Positions 49,495 through 60,299 of a stretch of DNA of 64,000 nucleotides are shown here, one piece after another. Source of the stretch: Polyodon spathula (taxonomy: Eukaryota > Chordata > Actinopteri > Acipenseriformes > Polyodontidae); NCBI RefSeq assembly GCF_017654505.1, contig NC_054549.1, positions 186,001 to 250,000 of the forward strand, written 5' to 3'. Numbering within the stretch: the stretch's first letter is position 1; each line of letters begins with the position of its first letter. Under the pieces are notes generated by a model. The model was not told the origin of the DNA. It saw nothing but the letters and a program-made list of their open reading frames with translations, and did no database searches. Position numbers and translations under genes: made by a program.

Positions 49495-49616
49495 TGTTTA
49501 CCTGAGAGAAGTCATAGGCTGTGTTTACCTGTGGACAGGTGTATATTCTGTGTTTACCTGTGCACAGGTGTATATACTGTGTTTACCTGTGCACAGGTGT
49601 ATATTCTGTGTTTACC
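49495..49616. repeat. short tandem repeat covering a DISP3 splice donor
   Basis: CTGTGTTTACCTGTGCACAG with GTGTATAT is repeated about four times. Read on the minus strand each unit contains CAGGTAAAC, so the donor of the TFSQ exon has been copied several times into the following intron. Confidence 0.8.
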
Positions 49617-49959
49617 TGTGAGAAGGTGTTGGCTGCGTACTTTGCTGCTGTGGTGAAGGAGGTGAAGAAGGTGGCTTTGCCGACGGTGTGGATCATTCTG
49701 TCTGCAGGAGGACACAGAAAGTAAGGCTGAGACTGGAGCTGTACAATATTCAGGTCAAATAGAAACACATGGTTACCATTGACTCCATGTACACTAGGAC
49801 AGATTGGGCCAGTTCAGGCTTCTCAACTCACACCCCAGTGCATTCTGTTAAGTGCAGTCCTGCTGTGAAAGGTACCCGAGACAGGTTAAATGTAGACTGC
49901 ATTGTGATGTGATTTGAAAAGCCTGAACTGTCCCAAACTGTCCCAGTGCACATGGAGTC

Positions 49960-50345
49960 ATGTGGTAACCCTGTCTAAGCACACGTGCCCATGGTGCTAC
50001 ACTCTCCCCCTCCCCCTCGCTGAGACAGGGCAGGGCAGTAACCACAAGGCAATAAGCACACAGGTTTCCACAGTCCATGTGGTAACCCTGTCTAAACACA
50101 CAGGTGCCTGTGGAATGATATGGTAACCCTGTCTAAGCACACAGGTGCCTGTGGAGTGATATGGTAACCCTGTCTAAGCATACAGGTGCCTGTGGAATGA
50201 TATGGTAACCCTGTCTAAGCACACAGGTGCCTGTGGAGTGATATGGTAACCCTGTCTAAGCATACAGGTTCCTGTGGAGTGATATGGTAACCCTATCTAA
50301 ACGCATAGGTGCCTGTGGAGTGATATGGTAGTGCACAGGTGTCCA
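49960..50345. repeat. ATGGTAACCCTGTCTAAGCA minisatellite
   Basis: About seven copies of a ~41-bp unit, TGATATGGTAACCCTGTCTA followed by AGCACACAGGTGCCTGTGGAG. It lies where a DISP3 sterol-sensing-domain exon would be expected. Confidence 0.92.
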
Positions 50346-51440
50346 TGGTACTGCACCTGAGAAGGATGTGAGGATGCAGACAAGCAGCATGATGCAGGCA
50401 CCGCTGATGAAGGACAGCAGCATGTCATTGTGGAAGGTGCGTCTGACCTCGTAATTAAACAGCTCAGTGCCTCCGTACAACACCTTCACTTTACTGAGTG
50501 AAACACAAAGAGAGCTCAATACTGGAACACAGGCTCCAATTCTGCACATTAAAATAAATGTTTTTGAGGCTGGCAGCCATCTTGGCTCAAGTGGGGGAAC
50601 AGCCTGGAGCAAAGATGGCACCTATTGCACAGCCACATGGTGATTAAGTTACTTGGTGGGGCGTCTTTCTGGGAGATCTGATTAAGGAGCCGAGAATGCT
50701 GGGCATTCCTGTATCCTCAGCTATGTCTTTGTATCCATATAACTGATTCACATTGTCCAAAAACGCATTATTATACTGCAGCTGGCTGCAGAAATCCTGC
50801 AGTGCTTTGTAAGGTGCCCTGTGGGTGGGTATCACTGCCCCTCAGCCGAGCCTCACCTGGTGGACTGCTGGGCCAGCATGTCTGCATAGGAGATAACAAA
50901 GTTCTGGAACAGACACCTCTGCTCCTCTCTGCAGTCCACCAGCGACAGGAAGGAGGGCAGCGGCGCCCTGAATAGGATCTCGCTGCGCATATTCCCAGCA
51001 GTCAGGCCCTCGTCTACGTATGAGTAAAACTCAGGGTGCGTGATCGTCAGGTGCAGGGCGCCTGTGGGGAGGTGACAGAGTCCTACTGAATGAGGTGATG
51101 AGATTCCACAACAAGGCAGCAGCAGCTAGTCCACCTCTGAGCTCATCGTTAGCATTGATAATGTAGGTACTGTATTCTTCAATTTCATTTTAACATACAC
51201 TCCCACTAGCAATATAAGCATAGTATATGCTAGCTATAATAAGGCTCTAAGCATTGCAGAAGCATGTCTATGAGAGCTATAATAAGGCTTTAAGCATTGC
51301 AGAAGCATGTCTATGGAAGCACTGTGCAGCTTGGTCAGGGATGGAAAGTCTCTCACCTTGAATGTCCGCCAGCTCCTGTCCCATGCCATCATAGTAGATC
51401 TTGCCTCCCTGCTCCATAGGGAAGCGGTAGGAGAGCAGGG

Positions 51441-51462
51441 AGGGGGGGGGGGGGGGGGCAGT
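51441..51462. repeat. poly-G/poly-C run inside a DISP3 exon
   Basis: About 18 G on the plus strand split the exon between ASLPLGSFAY and the SYRFPMEQGG frame, with a frame change. Confidence 0.8.
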
Positions 51463-51810
51463 AAGCGAAAGAGCCCAGGGGCAGGCTGGCTCTGAGTGTC
51501 TGAGGGGTGGAGGCTAAAGAAGTCCCTATGTAGCGGGGCAGCCCGGACCGCTCGAACCCACGCCTCCCCAGCGCCCTGCCCCTTTCCGGCACTGGGCTGG
51601 TTGTAAGAGGCCTCTTTGACCGATGTTTCACTTGCATTGGCCCTGTATCTGAACTCGGGCCCCAGTCCTGTGCCTCTCCTGTGTTTGCTTTGCTGTGAGT
51701 TGCAGCTGTATAAACTGGAACCAGTGTTCCATCCTCTTTTCTTTCACTGCCCCACTGATCTTTAAGCGCATCTTTAAGCGCAAATCATTACTGTGAGCAT
51801 TGTAAGTCTG

Positions 51811-51836
51811 CCCTAACCCTAACCCTAACCCTAACC
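51811..51836. repeat. short interstitial telomere-like (CCCTAA)4
   Basis: Four to five perfect CCCTAA units within unrelated DNA. Short enough to be chance or repair-derived. Confidence 0.9.
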
Positions 51837-51863
51837 TGTGTGGGAGGAGGTGAGCCAGCACTG

Positions 51864-52516
51864 TGAAAAAGACCTACGAGTTTATGTTGACTCAGAAATG
51901 TCTTCATCTAGACAATATGTGGAAGCTATAAAAGAAGTCCAACGAAATGCTCTGATTTATAGTGAAAAGTGTTGAATTTAAATAAAGGAAAGTAATGTTA
52001 ATAAGAGTTAATAAGACGTTAGTAAGACCTCATCTAGGAATATTGTGTTCAGTTCTGCTCACCTCGCTACAAAAAGGATATTGCTGCACTAAAAAGACTG
52101 CAGAGAAGAGCGACCAGAATTATTCCGGGTTTAAAAGGCATGTCATAGGCAGACAGGCTAAAAGAATTGAATCTATTCAGTCTGGAATAAAGAGACTACA
52201 TGGCGACCTGATTCAAGCATTCAAAATTATAAAAGGTTTTGACAATGTCGACCCAAGGGACTTTTTCGACCTGAAAAAAGAAACAAGGACCAGGTGTCAC
52301 AAATGAAGATTAGACAAAGGGGCATTCAGAACAGAAAATAGGAGGCACTTTTTTTACACAGAAAATCGTGGGACTCTGCAGTAATGTTGTTGAAGCTGAC
52401 ATCGTGGGATCCTTTAAGAAGCTGCTTGATGAGATTCTGGGATCAATAAGCTACTAACAACCAAACGAGCAAGATGGGCCGAATAGCCTCCTCTCATTTG
52501 TAAACTTTCTTATGTC
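51864..52516 (+). mobile_element. CR1 3'-end copy, 5' truncated, decayed (copy G)
   Basis: Starts with GTGAAAAAGACCTACGAGTT (ORF2 EKDLRVYVDSEMS region) and ends in the CR1 tail CCAAACGAGCAAGATGGGCC. Several frame breaks, including loss of a segment near the C-terminus. Older than copies B and D. Confidence 0.92.
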
Positions 52517-52867
52517 TCTCCTGCCCTCTTTATTGGGATGTGAACTAGAGATTTGAAATTCCAGCTGCAGAAAGAATGAAAGAAAGGAGTTACAAAAGAA
52601 CAAATGAATGAATATCACTCACTCATGCTACAGTGCGTCGTTAGTCCCTCACAAACACCAACAAAATGATCTTCATAAGTGAAATATCTGAACATTTGTC
52701 TCCCAAACCGAACACCTTCCATCCAGCTACTGATATGCTTTACAAAAATACATTCATAAAGTGACGATCGAATCTGCTGTTTACATAATCTTTAATATAT
52801 AACCCTCAAGACCTTGAGCTGTGTTTATCATTGGAGCTCTACTGGTAGAAATATTACAAAGGATATT

Positions 52868-52980
52868 GTAACAGGGTGGGACCTGTGCTGGCTTTTTGGT
52901 GCGTGCATGATCCTGCAGGGGGAGCTCGGGAGCCATGAAGAGCCCGTCTGTCAATCATGGCAGTGACACGGGGAGGTGGA
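52868..52980 (+). repeat. 5' portion of the TGTAACAGGG-type dispersed element
   Basis: TGTAACAGGGTGGGACCTGT through CATGGCAGTGACACGGGGAG parallels the start of the 41.2 kb element. The corresponding right end is not found; a (CT)n tract and a LINE ORF1 follow instead. Confidence 0.5.
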
Positions 52981-52983
52981 AGA

Positions 52984-53044
52984 GGGCTCTCTCTCTCGCT
53001 TTCTCTCTCTCTCTCGCTCTCTCTCTCTCGCTCTCTCTCTCTCG

Positions 53045-53075
<31 letters not shown>

Positions 53076-53077
53076 GT
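52984..53077. repeat. (CT)n microsatellite with CG interruptions
   Basis: About 45 CT units broken by CG at intervals; a (TTTA)n run (53142-53178) and TGTTTGTTTG stretches follow to 53285. Confidence 0.97.
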
Positions 53078-53145
53078 GGAGGATTGTGGGAAGGGCTTGC
53101 AGAGAGGTGGAACGCCGGTGCGGTAGGACAGGGAAATTTAAAACT

Positions 53146-53176
<31 letters not shown>

Positions 53177-53221
53177 TTTTTTGTTTGTTTGTTTTGATAG
53201 TTACTTAGTTGTTCTTTTTGT

Positions 53222-54758
53222 GTGTTTGTTTGTTTGTTGGTTAGTGGTGTGTGTGTGTGTTTGTTTGTTTGTTGTTTGTTTGGAGATCCCGTTATGGGGT
53301 CTCGTTCAGGAGGGCTGGGGGCTCTCACCCGCCGACACGGGGTCCGTTGCCTGCCTGACCCCGGGGTTTCGGTGGAGGAGTGCCTGCTGGCAGTAGGAGA
53401 GGTGGTGGGGTTTGAAAATATTATGTCGGCGTCAAGAATGAATAAAGCGCTGGTAATATTTTTAGTGGAGGTGTCTCTGGTACACAAGCTGGTAGAGGAA
53501 GGATTTACAGTAAAAGGTGAATTTGTTCAGGTTTCCCCTCTAGTAACCCCGGTTACGAAAGTTATTATTTCTAATGTGCCTCCGTTTTTAAAAAATGAGC
53601 AATTAGAAAAGAATTTAGCTCGTTTTGGTAAACTGGTGTCCCCGATTAAGGGAATCCCGCTGGGGTGCAAAAATAACAGTGTTAGGCACGTCATGTCGTT
53701 TAGAAGGCAGGCGTTTGTCTTACTAAATGATCCTAACCAAGTCATTAATGTTGCCTGGAATTTTAACGTGGAAGGGATGAATTGTGTAGTTTTTGTCAGT
53801 TCCGAAACGATGAGATGTTTTTACTGTGGAGAACAGGGACACCAGAGAAAAGCCTGCCCGAGAAAGGAGGCTAGAGCGGAGACAGGGCAGGATCAGGGCG
53901 ATGCTGGCGGGGAGGAAGTCGGGGGTGTTGGGGGTGAGCGGGAGGAAGAGTCGGCTCCCCCAGCGCAGCCGCAGAGCGAGCCCGTGCTGACCGAGGAGGG
54001 GGCGATCCAGAGGGAAACCGGAGCAGAACCACCAACACCACGGCCTCACACAAAGAGACCCAGCCGCAGCCTGTCACTGACGGGTTCGGAGGATAATACC
54101 GCTACTACTGAGAATGGTGAAGAATCATTCAAGGTAGTAGCGAAAAAGACACGAATTCAGCGGAAGGCTGCAGAGCTGCCGGATGGCAGAGCGCAGCCAG
54201 TGCAGAACTCCGAACCCGTGCAGACAGGGAGACTGCGGGCTCCAGGCGGGGCGTCAGTCCCTCCCAACGCGGAGGAAGAGAGCACAGCGCAGGGTGAGCC
54301 GGGCGCGGTGCAAGACTCTCCGCTAGCTGAATCTCAGCCGCCTGAAATGGTGCCGGCTGTAGCAGAGACCGGTGTCGGGGAGTCGGAGGGAGCTGCGGAG
54401 GAACGGATTCTCGGGGGCGAGCGAGAGGACCCAAAAAAGAGACTGACTACTCGCCTTCTCAGCTGTTCCTAAGGTCACGGCGTGAAGGCTCTCAGACATC
54501 CCTGATAGCCAACCCGTCAGTAAGAAAAAGTTATACACACTTGAGCAGGTAAATGATTTTATGATAGAAACAAAAGGGAAAAGGGGAGTAGAAATAGAGA
54601 GTTTTTTCCCTGATCTAAGGTTATTTCTCCACTCCGCTCACGTTATAACAAGGAAAGCCACAATAGAAGAATTTGATCAGCCAAAACGTTATAGATTAAA
54701 AAAAATTGTTCAGAAAATTAAAAAGGATCTTAAAAGTGGTTCAAAATCTCTTGTTTAA
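53222..54758 (+). pseudogene. Tx1-like LINE ORF1 (Gag-like, CCHC zinc knuckle), no ORF2
   Basis: The first frame (53222-54472) has a spurious Val/Cys-rich start from the GTTT repeats; real similarity starts near GVSVEECLLAVGEVVGFENI. An RRM-like region follows (KVIISNVPPFLKNEQLEKNL, LGCKNNSVRHVMSFRRQAF), then one intact CX2CX4HX4C knuckle, CFYCGEQGHQRKAC. A long Pro/Glu/Ala-rich linker leads, after a frame change near 54430-54500, to 54500-54758 (TLEQVNDFMIETKGKRG, DLRLFLHSAHVI). This matches the ORF1 of Tx1-type LINEs, an RNA-binding retrotransposition protein. Such elements have ORF2 directly downstream; here none follows. LINEs are usually truncated at the 5' end, so this 5'-only remnant is odd. 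Confidence 0.75.
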
Positions 54759-54759
54759 A

Positions 54760-56380
54760 AATGGCTGTGTTTTATGAAACTTCCAGGACATTTGAGATGA
54801 GTCCAGGTCCTGGCAGATGTATATTCTTTAGCACTCTGAACAGCCTCCATTGTCTGCAGGATTCAAGGCCCCTGTGGGGGAGAGATAATCCAACAAGCCC
54901 AATGAACTAGTATTTAGTATTTCTGACGACAGCTGATTGAGTAAAAATGAGTCACTTGCGCAGGGCCGAGTAGGGTCCGAAGGTCAGCCGGTTTCCTCTC
55001 CGGGAGGGGGGCAGGAGTAGAGCGGCTTTGTCTGGGGTTCCTGTTCCTAAGCAGCCTGCAAACTTCTCTGGAACTGGCTGGTAATGGGCTGGTCTGAAAG
55101 ACATAACCGCACTAAAACAGTGGAAGGTACAGGTGAGTAAGAAAGTAAATAGAACTAAACAAACTAACACTAAAGCAAAATGAATGTGGTGTCCGGTTGG
55201 CCTCCAATAAACCCCCCCACACACACAAACACCACACCAATACAAAACCAACACACCGACAGGCAAAAAAGACAAAGATGAATGAATTGTGCGTGTGTGT
55301 GTGCACTGTGCTGTAGTGTGCATATGTTAGTAATCTCTTACTCATACCGGTGTATGCACACAGTTTTATGAACTCAGCTCAATGTTTTGGAGACCGGCAC
55401 AAAGAAATATCTCCTACTGTCTCATCTGTGTTTCTCTCAGCATGTAAAAATATAAATAGTAATAGCACAGTAGATGATTTTAAAAAATGCTTTCATCAAA
55501 AAATGAGTACAAAAATAATAATACTTGTAACAGTAAGATAAACACAAAGTCAGTACATACATTTTCAAGCAGGTTTCAGACTCTTCAATTGAGGCAGAAC
55601 ATAAACTCTGCTGGACAACAGAAATATAGACTGGACTCAGTGGCTTCTTACCTGCAGGCGACCTGCACAGTGCAGCCTGACGAAGCTGTGAGGTGGCAGG
55701 AGTGACCTGGGACGCAGGAGCAGCTGTATCTGAGACGCTGGCAGTCAGAATATTGTGTTGGAGGTGTGCTTGCCTTTTGGTTTCAGCCCCAGACCAGTTC
55801 AACCCACACAGGAGGGGTTATCTGCCAGCTCTCCCAGCCATTGCAGCCTGGGAGATGAAGGGTTAACCCTGAGGCAGGGTGCCTGGCTGTCTTCCACTCC
55901 TGAGGTGCTGTGTTCACTGAGCTTGTGTTTGCAGAGTGCTAGGGACTCTGACAGACCCCTGAGAGAGTGCAGACTGACCCCTGAGAGGGATTTAAGGGTG
56001 TTTCTGACAGTAATTACTTTGAGTTTTCATACGATCGACCCATGGTGCTGTTTGTGCTGACTGTGCATTCTCCTCTCTGCCAGTCTTGACTGGTAATATT
56101 CTGCAGCTCTGCTCCCCTTCCTCCTGGTTCTTAATCTTGAGCTTTCTTTTGAAATTCTGTTTTACTGATAAACTATCAATTTTAACACAACCCCTAACAT
56201 TGATACCTGAGCACCTCTCCCTACACCACACAATAAGCACAAAGTGCTCAGACCGCTACTCACAGCGTGAGGGTCTGCAAGCTGATTGCATGGAGGGGTG
56301 TGCAAGTGCATTCATCTGTGTGTTTCATTCTGAGAACTAGAATATGGGAATATCAGGCATTTTGTTCTTCTCCCTCCAGC
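54760..56380. other. no confirmed gene; one possible minus-strand exon
   Basis: Mostly non-coding. On the minus strand a CTTTCAG acceptor near 55097 precedes a short open stretch, PAHYQPVPEKFAGCLGTGTP, continuing to GPYSALRK and a stop at 54952. It looks protein-like, but I cannot name it or link it to another exon. Confidence 0.3.
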
Positions 56381-56389
56381 AATGCGAAT

Positions 56390-57560
56390 CAGAGAAATCA
56401 AAGCTGGTGCCTTGCCTGCGGGGTGTACATGAACATGGTGGCTGTCTGCCCCTTCCAAGAGGAGGAGGAGGAGTGGGAAAGTGGCAGCAGCAACTGTAGC
56501 AACAGCAGGAGGAGGCTGGGGATAACGGTTGGGAGTTTTTTTTTTAAAGAACCTTGTGGCGGAGTTGTGCCCCGGCTGTGGGGTGTATGGGCACACGTTT
56601 ACCATCTGCCTCACACAATACACAGAGGGGGAGGAGCTTGTGCATCCAGTGCCCAGACAGGGGGACCGTGAGCATCCAGCGCCCAGATGGGGGGGGACCA
56701 TGAGCATCCAGCGCCCATACGGGGGGGGGAACTTGAGCGTCCAGTGACTAGATGGGGAGACCGCAGGAATCCAAAGCCCGAGGGACAGCTTTTTCCACCT
56801 CCACCAGCAGAGGAAGAATGCCTGCTGTTTCTATCTCCTCCAGCAGAGGAAGAATGCCTGCTGATTCCATCTCCACCAGCAGAGGAAGAATGTCTGCTGA
56901 TTTTGTGCCCTGCAAGCAAGGGAGAGCTGCACCAGTCCCTTGCAAGTAAGGAAGAGTCGCACCAGTCTCCTGCAAGTGAGGGAGAGCCACACCAGTCCCC
57001 TGTAACAAGGGTAGACTACATGCCGCTCCCACCTCTGACGCCAGTAGGCTACAAGCTGCTCCCACCTCCACCACTTCCACCGCCAGGAACAGAGCAGCAG
57101 AAACTGCATCTACCTCCACCGGCAGGAGCAGAGCAGCAAAAGCTGCCTCCTCCTCTACCTCCTCCACCGCCAAGAGCAGAGCAACAGGAGCTGCCTCTCA
57201 TCCACTGCCAGGAGCAGAGCAGCAGGAGCTGCCTCTACCTCCGTCACCAGCAGGAGCAGAGCAGCTGGAGCTGCCTCTGCCTCTGCCACCTCCACCAGCA
57301 GTGGGTGAATGCCTGCTGGGTCCCTTTTCCACCAGCAGAGGGTGAATGCCTGCTGGGTCCCTTTCCACCAGCAGTGGGTGAATGCCTGCTGGGTTCCTTT
57401 CCACCAGCAGAGGGTGAATACCTGCTGGGTCCCTTTCCACCAGCAGAGGATGAATCACTTTCCCCACCATCACGAGGAGAGGAGCTGGAGCTGCCTTTGC
57501 CTCCATCACTATCAGGGGTAGAGGAGCAGGAGCTGCCTCTCCCTGCACCAGGAGGACCAG
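56390..57560 (+). pseudogene. Gag-like tandem zinc-knuckle remnant with Pro-rich repeat tail
   Basis: Two CCHC-type knuckles lie about 160 bp apart: CLACGVYMNMVAVC (56408-56449; the His position is Asn) and CPGCGVYGHTFTIC (56567-56608; complete CX2CX4HX4C). They are in different frames, changing near the T9/A3 run at 56537. Downstream the frame 56687-57560 encodes repeated PPAEEECLL / PPAEGECLL blocks and PEQQKLPPP-like segments, from a DNA unit around CCACCAGCAGAGG + AATGCCTGCTG. Tandem knuckles followed by Pro-rich sequence suggest a retroelement Gag nucleocapsid remnant; no protease or reverse transcriptase is visible. A degenerate gene of another type remains possible. Confidence 0.45.
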
Positions 57561-57759
57561 GACTGGATGCTGGCGGTCCTCAGCAGCCCTTGCATAGGCT
57601 GCTGAGGGAAGCACGGAGAAGAACCGCCTGGCCGCAGTGGCCAAGAAGAGGGCCAAAACCCGCACCCCAGCTTGTCCTGACTCCCCGCACATCATCGATT
57701 GTGGATGCCTTCATGTCATCGCTTGTGGATGCCTTCATGTCATCGCTTGGGGATGCCTG

Positions 57760-58322
57760 CCTCACACAAGTGACCAGCCACACAATCACACCAGTGACCA
57801 GACACACAATCACACAAGCAACCAGCCACACAATTACACGAGTGACCAGACACACAATCACACGAGCAACCAGAAACACAATCACACGAGTGGCCAGCCA
57901 CACAATCACACGAATGACCAGCCACACAATCACATGAGCGACCAGCCACACAATCACATGAGCGAACAGCCACACAATCACATGAGCGAACAGCCACACA
58001 ATCACATGAGCAACCAGTCACACGAGTGACCAGCCACACAATCACACGAGCAACCAGTCAAACGTGCGACCAGTCACACAATCACACGAGTGACTATCCA
58101 CACAATTACACGAGTGACCAGCCATAAAATCACACGAGCAACCAGCCATACAATCACATGAGCGAACAGACACACAATCACACGAGCAATCAGCCACACA
58201 GTCACACGAGCGACCAGACACACAATCACACAAGCGACCAGACACACAATCACACAAGCAACCAGCCACACAATCACACGAGCGACCAGCCATACAATCA
58301 CACAAGCAACCACCAGCATTGA
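57760..58322. repeat. 24-bp minisatellite CACACAATCACACGAGCGACCAGC
   Basis: About 23 copies of a 24-bp unit with point variation (GCAACC, GTGACC, GCGAAC). Because 24 is divisible by 3, several frames stay open on both strands; these are not genes. Confidence 0.95.
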
Positions 58323-58324
58323 CA

Positions 58325-59881
58325 CACACACACTCTGACACACACACATTAAGATTTCAGCGAGGCTGTTGAAACACATTGTAAATATGGATCTTTGATG
58401 GTTTACAATGGGAGCTGGCAACTGTAATATACTCTGCCGCTCTAGAAAGATCATCATCAGAGATTAAAAACACGCTCGTAAAACTGAGAAGAATGGAGGA
58501 GAGAGACGGCCGTAAAAAGAAAAAATCTAACTTCACCGCAGGATACCCCCAAGCTTCATTATTCATTATTCATTATTCATTATTTCTCTCCTCAGAGAGG
58601 AGACATTCAGAGCACTATGGAATGGCTTGTTGCTCTTCTCCCCTCACTACATTGAGGTGCCCTGAATGATTTCACTGCAGGAGAGTTAGCTGTATAATGA
58701 GGTCTCTGCTACCTCTATAGTGGGGCACCAGCTAATGCATGGATTTGAATCTCTGCCCTTGTCTTTATGGAAGCACAATGTAGGTGTAGTTATTATATTT
58801 GTATAAGGATTGTTGGAATTTGTTTTTAGAGGAAGTGTTTGAAGGGCTGTAGGATCTCCAGCACTGAAAGGGTTTCCCATGTGAGTGATCTGTGAGAGTC
58901 AAAGACATGTGCGTAGGTTATTCAGTTATTCAGTGTAAAAAACACTAGCTGTGGGGAAGAGGATTCCTAACGTAATCACACCCAGAGCTTTAATAAAAAC
59001 ATTGGTATTCACTCAGGAAGGGAGAAAGAGAAGGGAAGAGAAAGAGAGGGGGTAGAGAGAGAGGGGAAGAGGAAGAGAGGAGGAGAGAGAGGGGAGAGGA
59101 GGAAAGAGCGATGGGAGAGAGAGGGAGAGAGAAATAGAGGAGACAGAGGGGAGAGGAGGAGAGAGAGACAGGAGAGAGAGAGGAGAGAGACAGGAGAGAG
59201 AGGGGGGAGAGAGAGAGAGAGGCTTGTGGACACTGTCTTTGTAGAGCTACTCAAACCCTGAGCTCTGAGAGAGAAGGAACAGAGTCTCCAGCAGCACAGG
59301 GACTTGTCACAAGTAAATAAGATGGGTTTCTGCTTAAGACTGACTCATCCACATACACAGGAGAGAAGGTTCTTGTGTCTTGTGGGAAAGTACTCTGTAG
59401 CAAACATGTCGCAGCGCACTTTATACAGTTATCAATGAGTTCAGCAAGTCAAACAGATATGTGGGCAATAGTAGACTTAACAATAATATTTGTAAAAGAA
59501 TGTTTCATGTTCGGAAGCTTCTTATTTACCATGAAAGTTAAGCTTTGCTAGTTTATAATCACATGCTGATAAAAAAAGAATACTCATGCTTTGATTAGAT
59601 GCACATAATCACAGATTTATGTTAAACCCAAATCAGTTGTTGCAGCGAATGCTAATTGAATCCATTAATACAATTCAATGAATTCAGAGCTATTGTTTTT
59701 GTTAATAATATGTGGTACGTTTGGGCTCCTCAGAACTGCTGGTTGAGGTTTCTTAATCCTACAGCAATGTTGGTGTGAAGAGATTATATTAATATACAGC
59801 GCGATTGTTTCTAATACCGTTCATCATTCTGTGAATTAGATTTTTGATTTTTTACCCAGTAAAATACCGTATTTCTGAATG

Positions 59882-59933
<52 letters not shown>

Positions 59934-60295
59934 GTGTAACATTTTTTTTTTTTTTTTTTTTTTGTTCCTGGGTAGTAAGTGTTATTTCCTAATTGCTTAT
60001 GCCTCAAAAGTATAGAAAATGGCTATTATTCCCCACAAACTTTGCTTTTGTGACCAGGACAGTGCTAATTCAAAATATCACTATTTCCAATGGGAAAATG
60101 GGAAAATGTGTGTCTTTTCGTTCACATAAAGTCAGAAAAAAACAAGATATGAATCCAAATTAACATGTATTTATACTAAAGTAATACAAAGATGACTACA
60201 AAAGATTTAGAAGTGAGTAGTTTTTTGAGATTTACAATTATACTGTATTTACAAGAAGAAGATTTAGAAGTGAGTAGTTTTTCGAGATTTACAAT
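58325..60295. other. no supported gene; simple repeats
   Basis: Holds (GA)n-rich DNA at 59008-59222, (AAT)n at 59882-59929, a poly-T run at 59941-59963, and a 45-bp near-duplication (GATTTAGAAGTGAGTAGTTT at 60206 and 60260) just before the CR1 copy C. Nothing else stands out. Confidence 0.55.
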
Positions 60296-60299
60296 CTTA

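Larger units (their letters stand above)
46192..51640 (-). pseudogene. disp3: DISP3 (Dispatched-family, PTCHD2-like) pseudogene
   Basis: Minus-strand exons, 5' to 3': 51357-~51640 (ending DGMGQELADIQ), 50857-51061 (HPEFYSYVDEGLTAGNMRSE), 50357-50493 (ELFNYEVRRTFHNDMLLSF), 49616-49701 (ATFFTSFTTAAKYAANTFSQ), 49328-49466 (IPAVHDFGLFMSLIVSYCW), ~48720-48778, ~48585-48640, 48390-48511 (GALQRWVALPVIV), ~47500-47560 (LFIPDTNIQ), 47295-47389 (GLFQQKPHPLHDNIRT), 46978-47114 (SVYRFSLNTSVLLPW, GC donor), 46680-46859 (GWSADFSFYVAPTELQDT), ~46495-46515 (MAFES) and 46192-46345 (SSFQTHSDYLQWESFLQQ). DISP3 is a multi-pass sterol-sensing, RND-type membrane protein of about 1,390 residues. Broken by TAG at 46271-46273, TAA at 47508-47510, TGA at 47499-47501 and frameshifts near 46815 and 48618. 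The sterol-sensing exon carrying the GxGVDD-type motif and several C-terminal exons are missing. Confidence 0.88.

Noticed and set aside
53222..53330. Val/Cys/Leu-rich N-terminus of the LINE ORF1 frame
   Set aside because: Translation of GTTT/GTGT simple repeats; family similarity starts later.
57580..58457. Cys/Asp/Val and Val/Ile repeat proteins on the minus strand
   Set aside because: A 24-bp repeat keeps several frames open; no start, motif or exon support.
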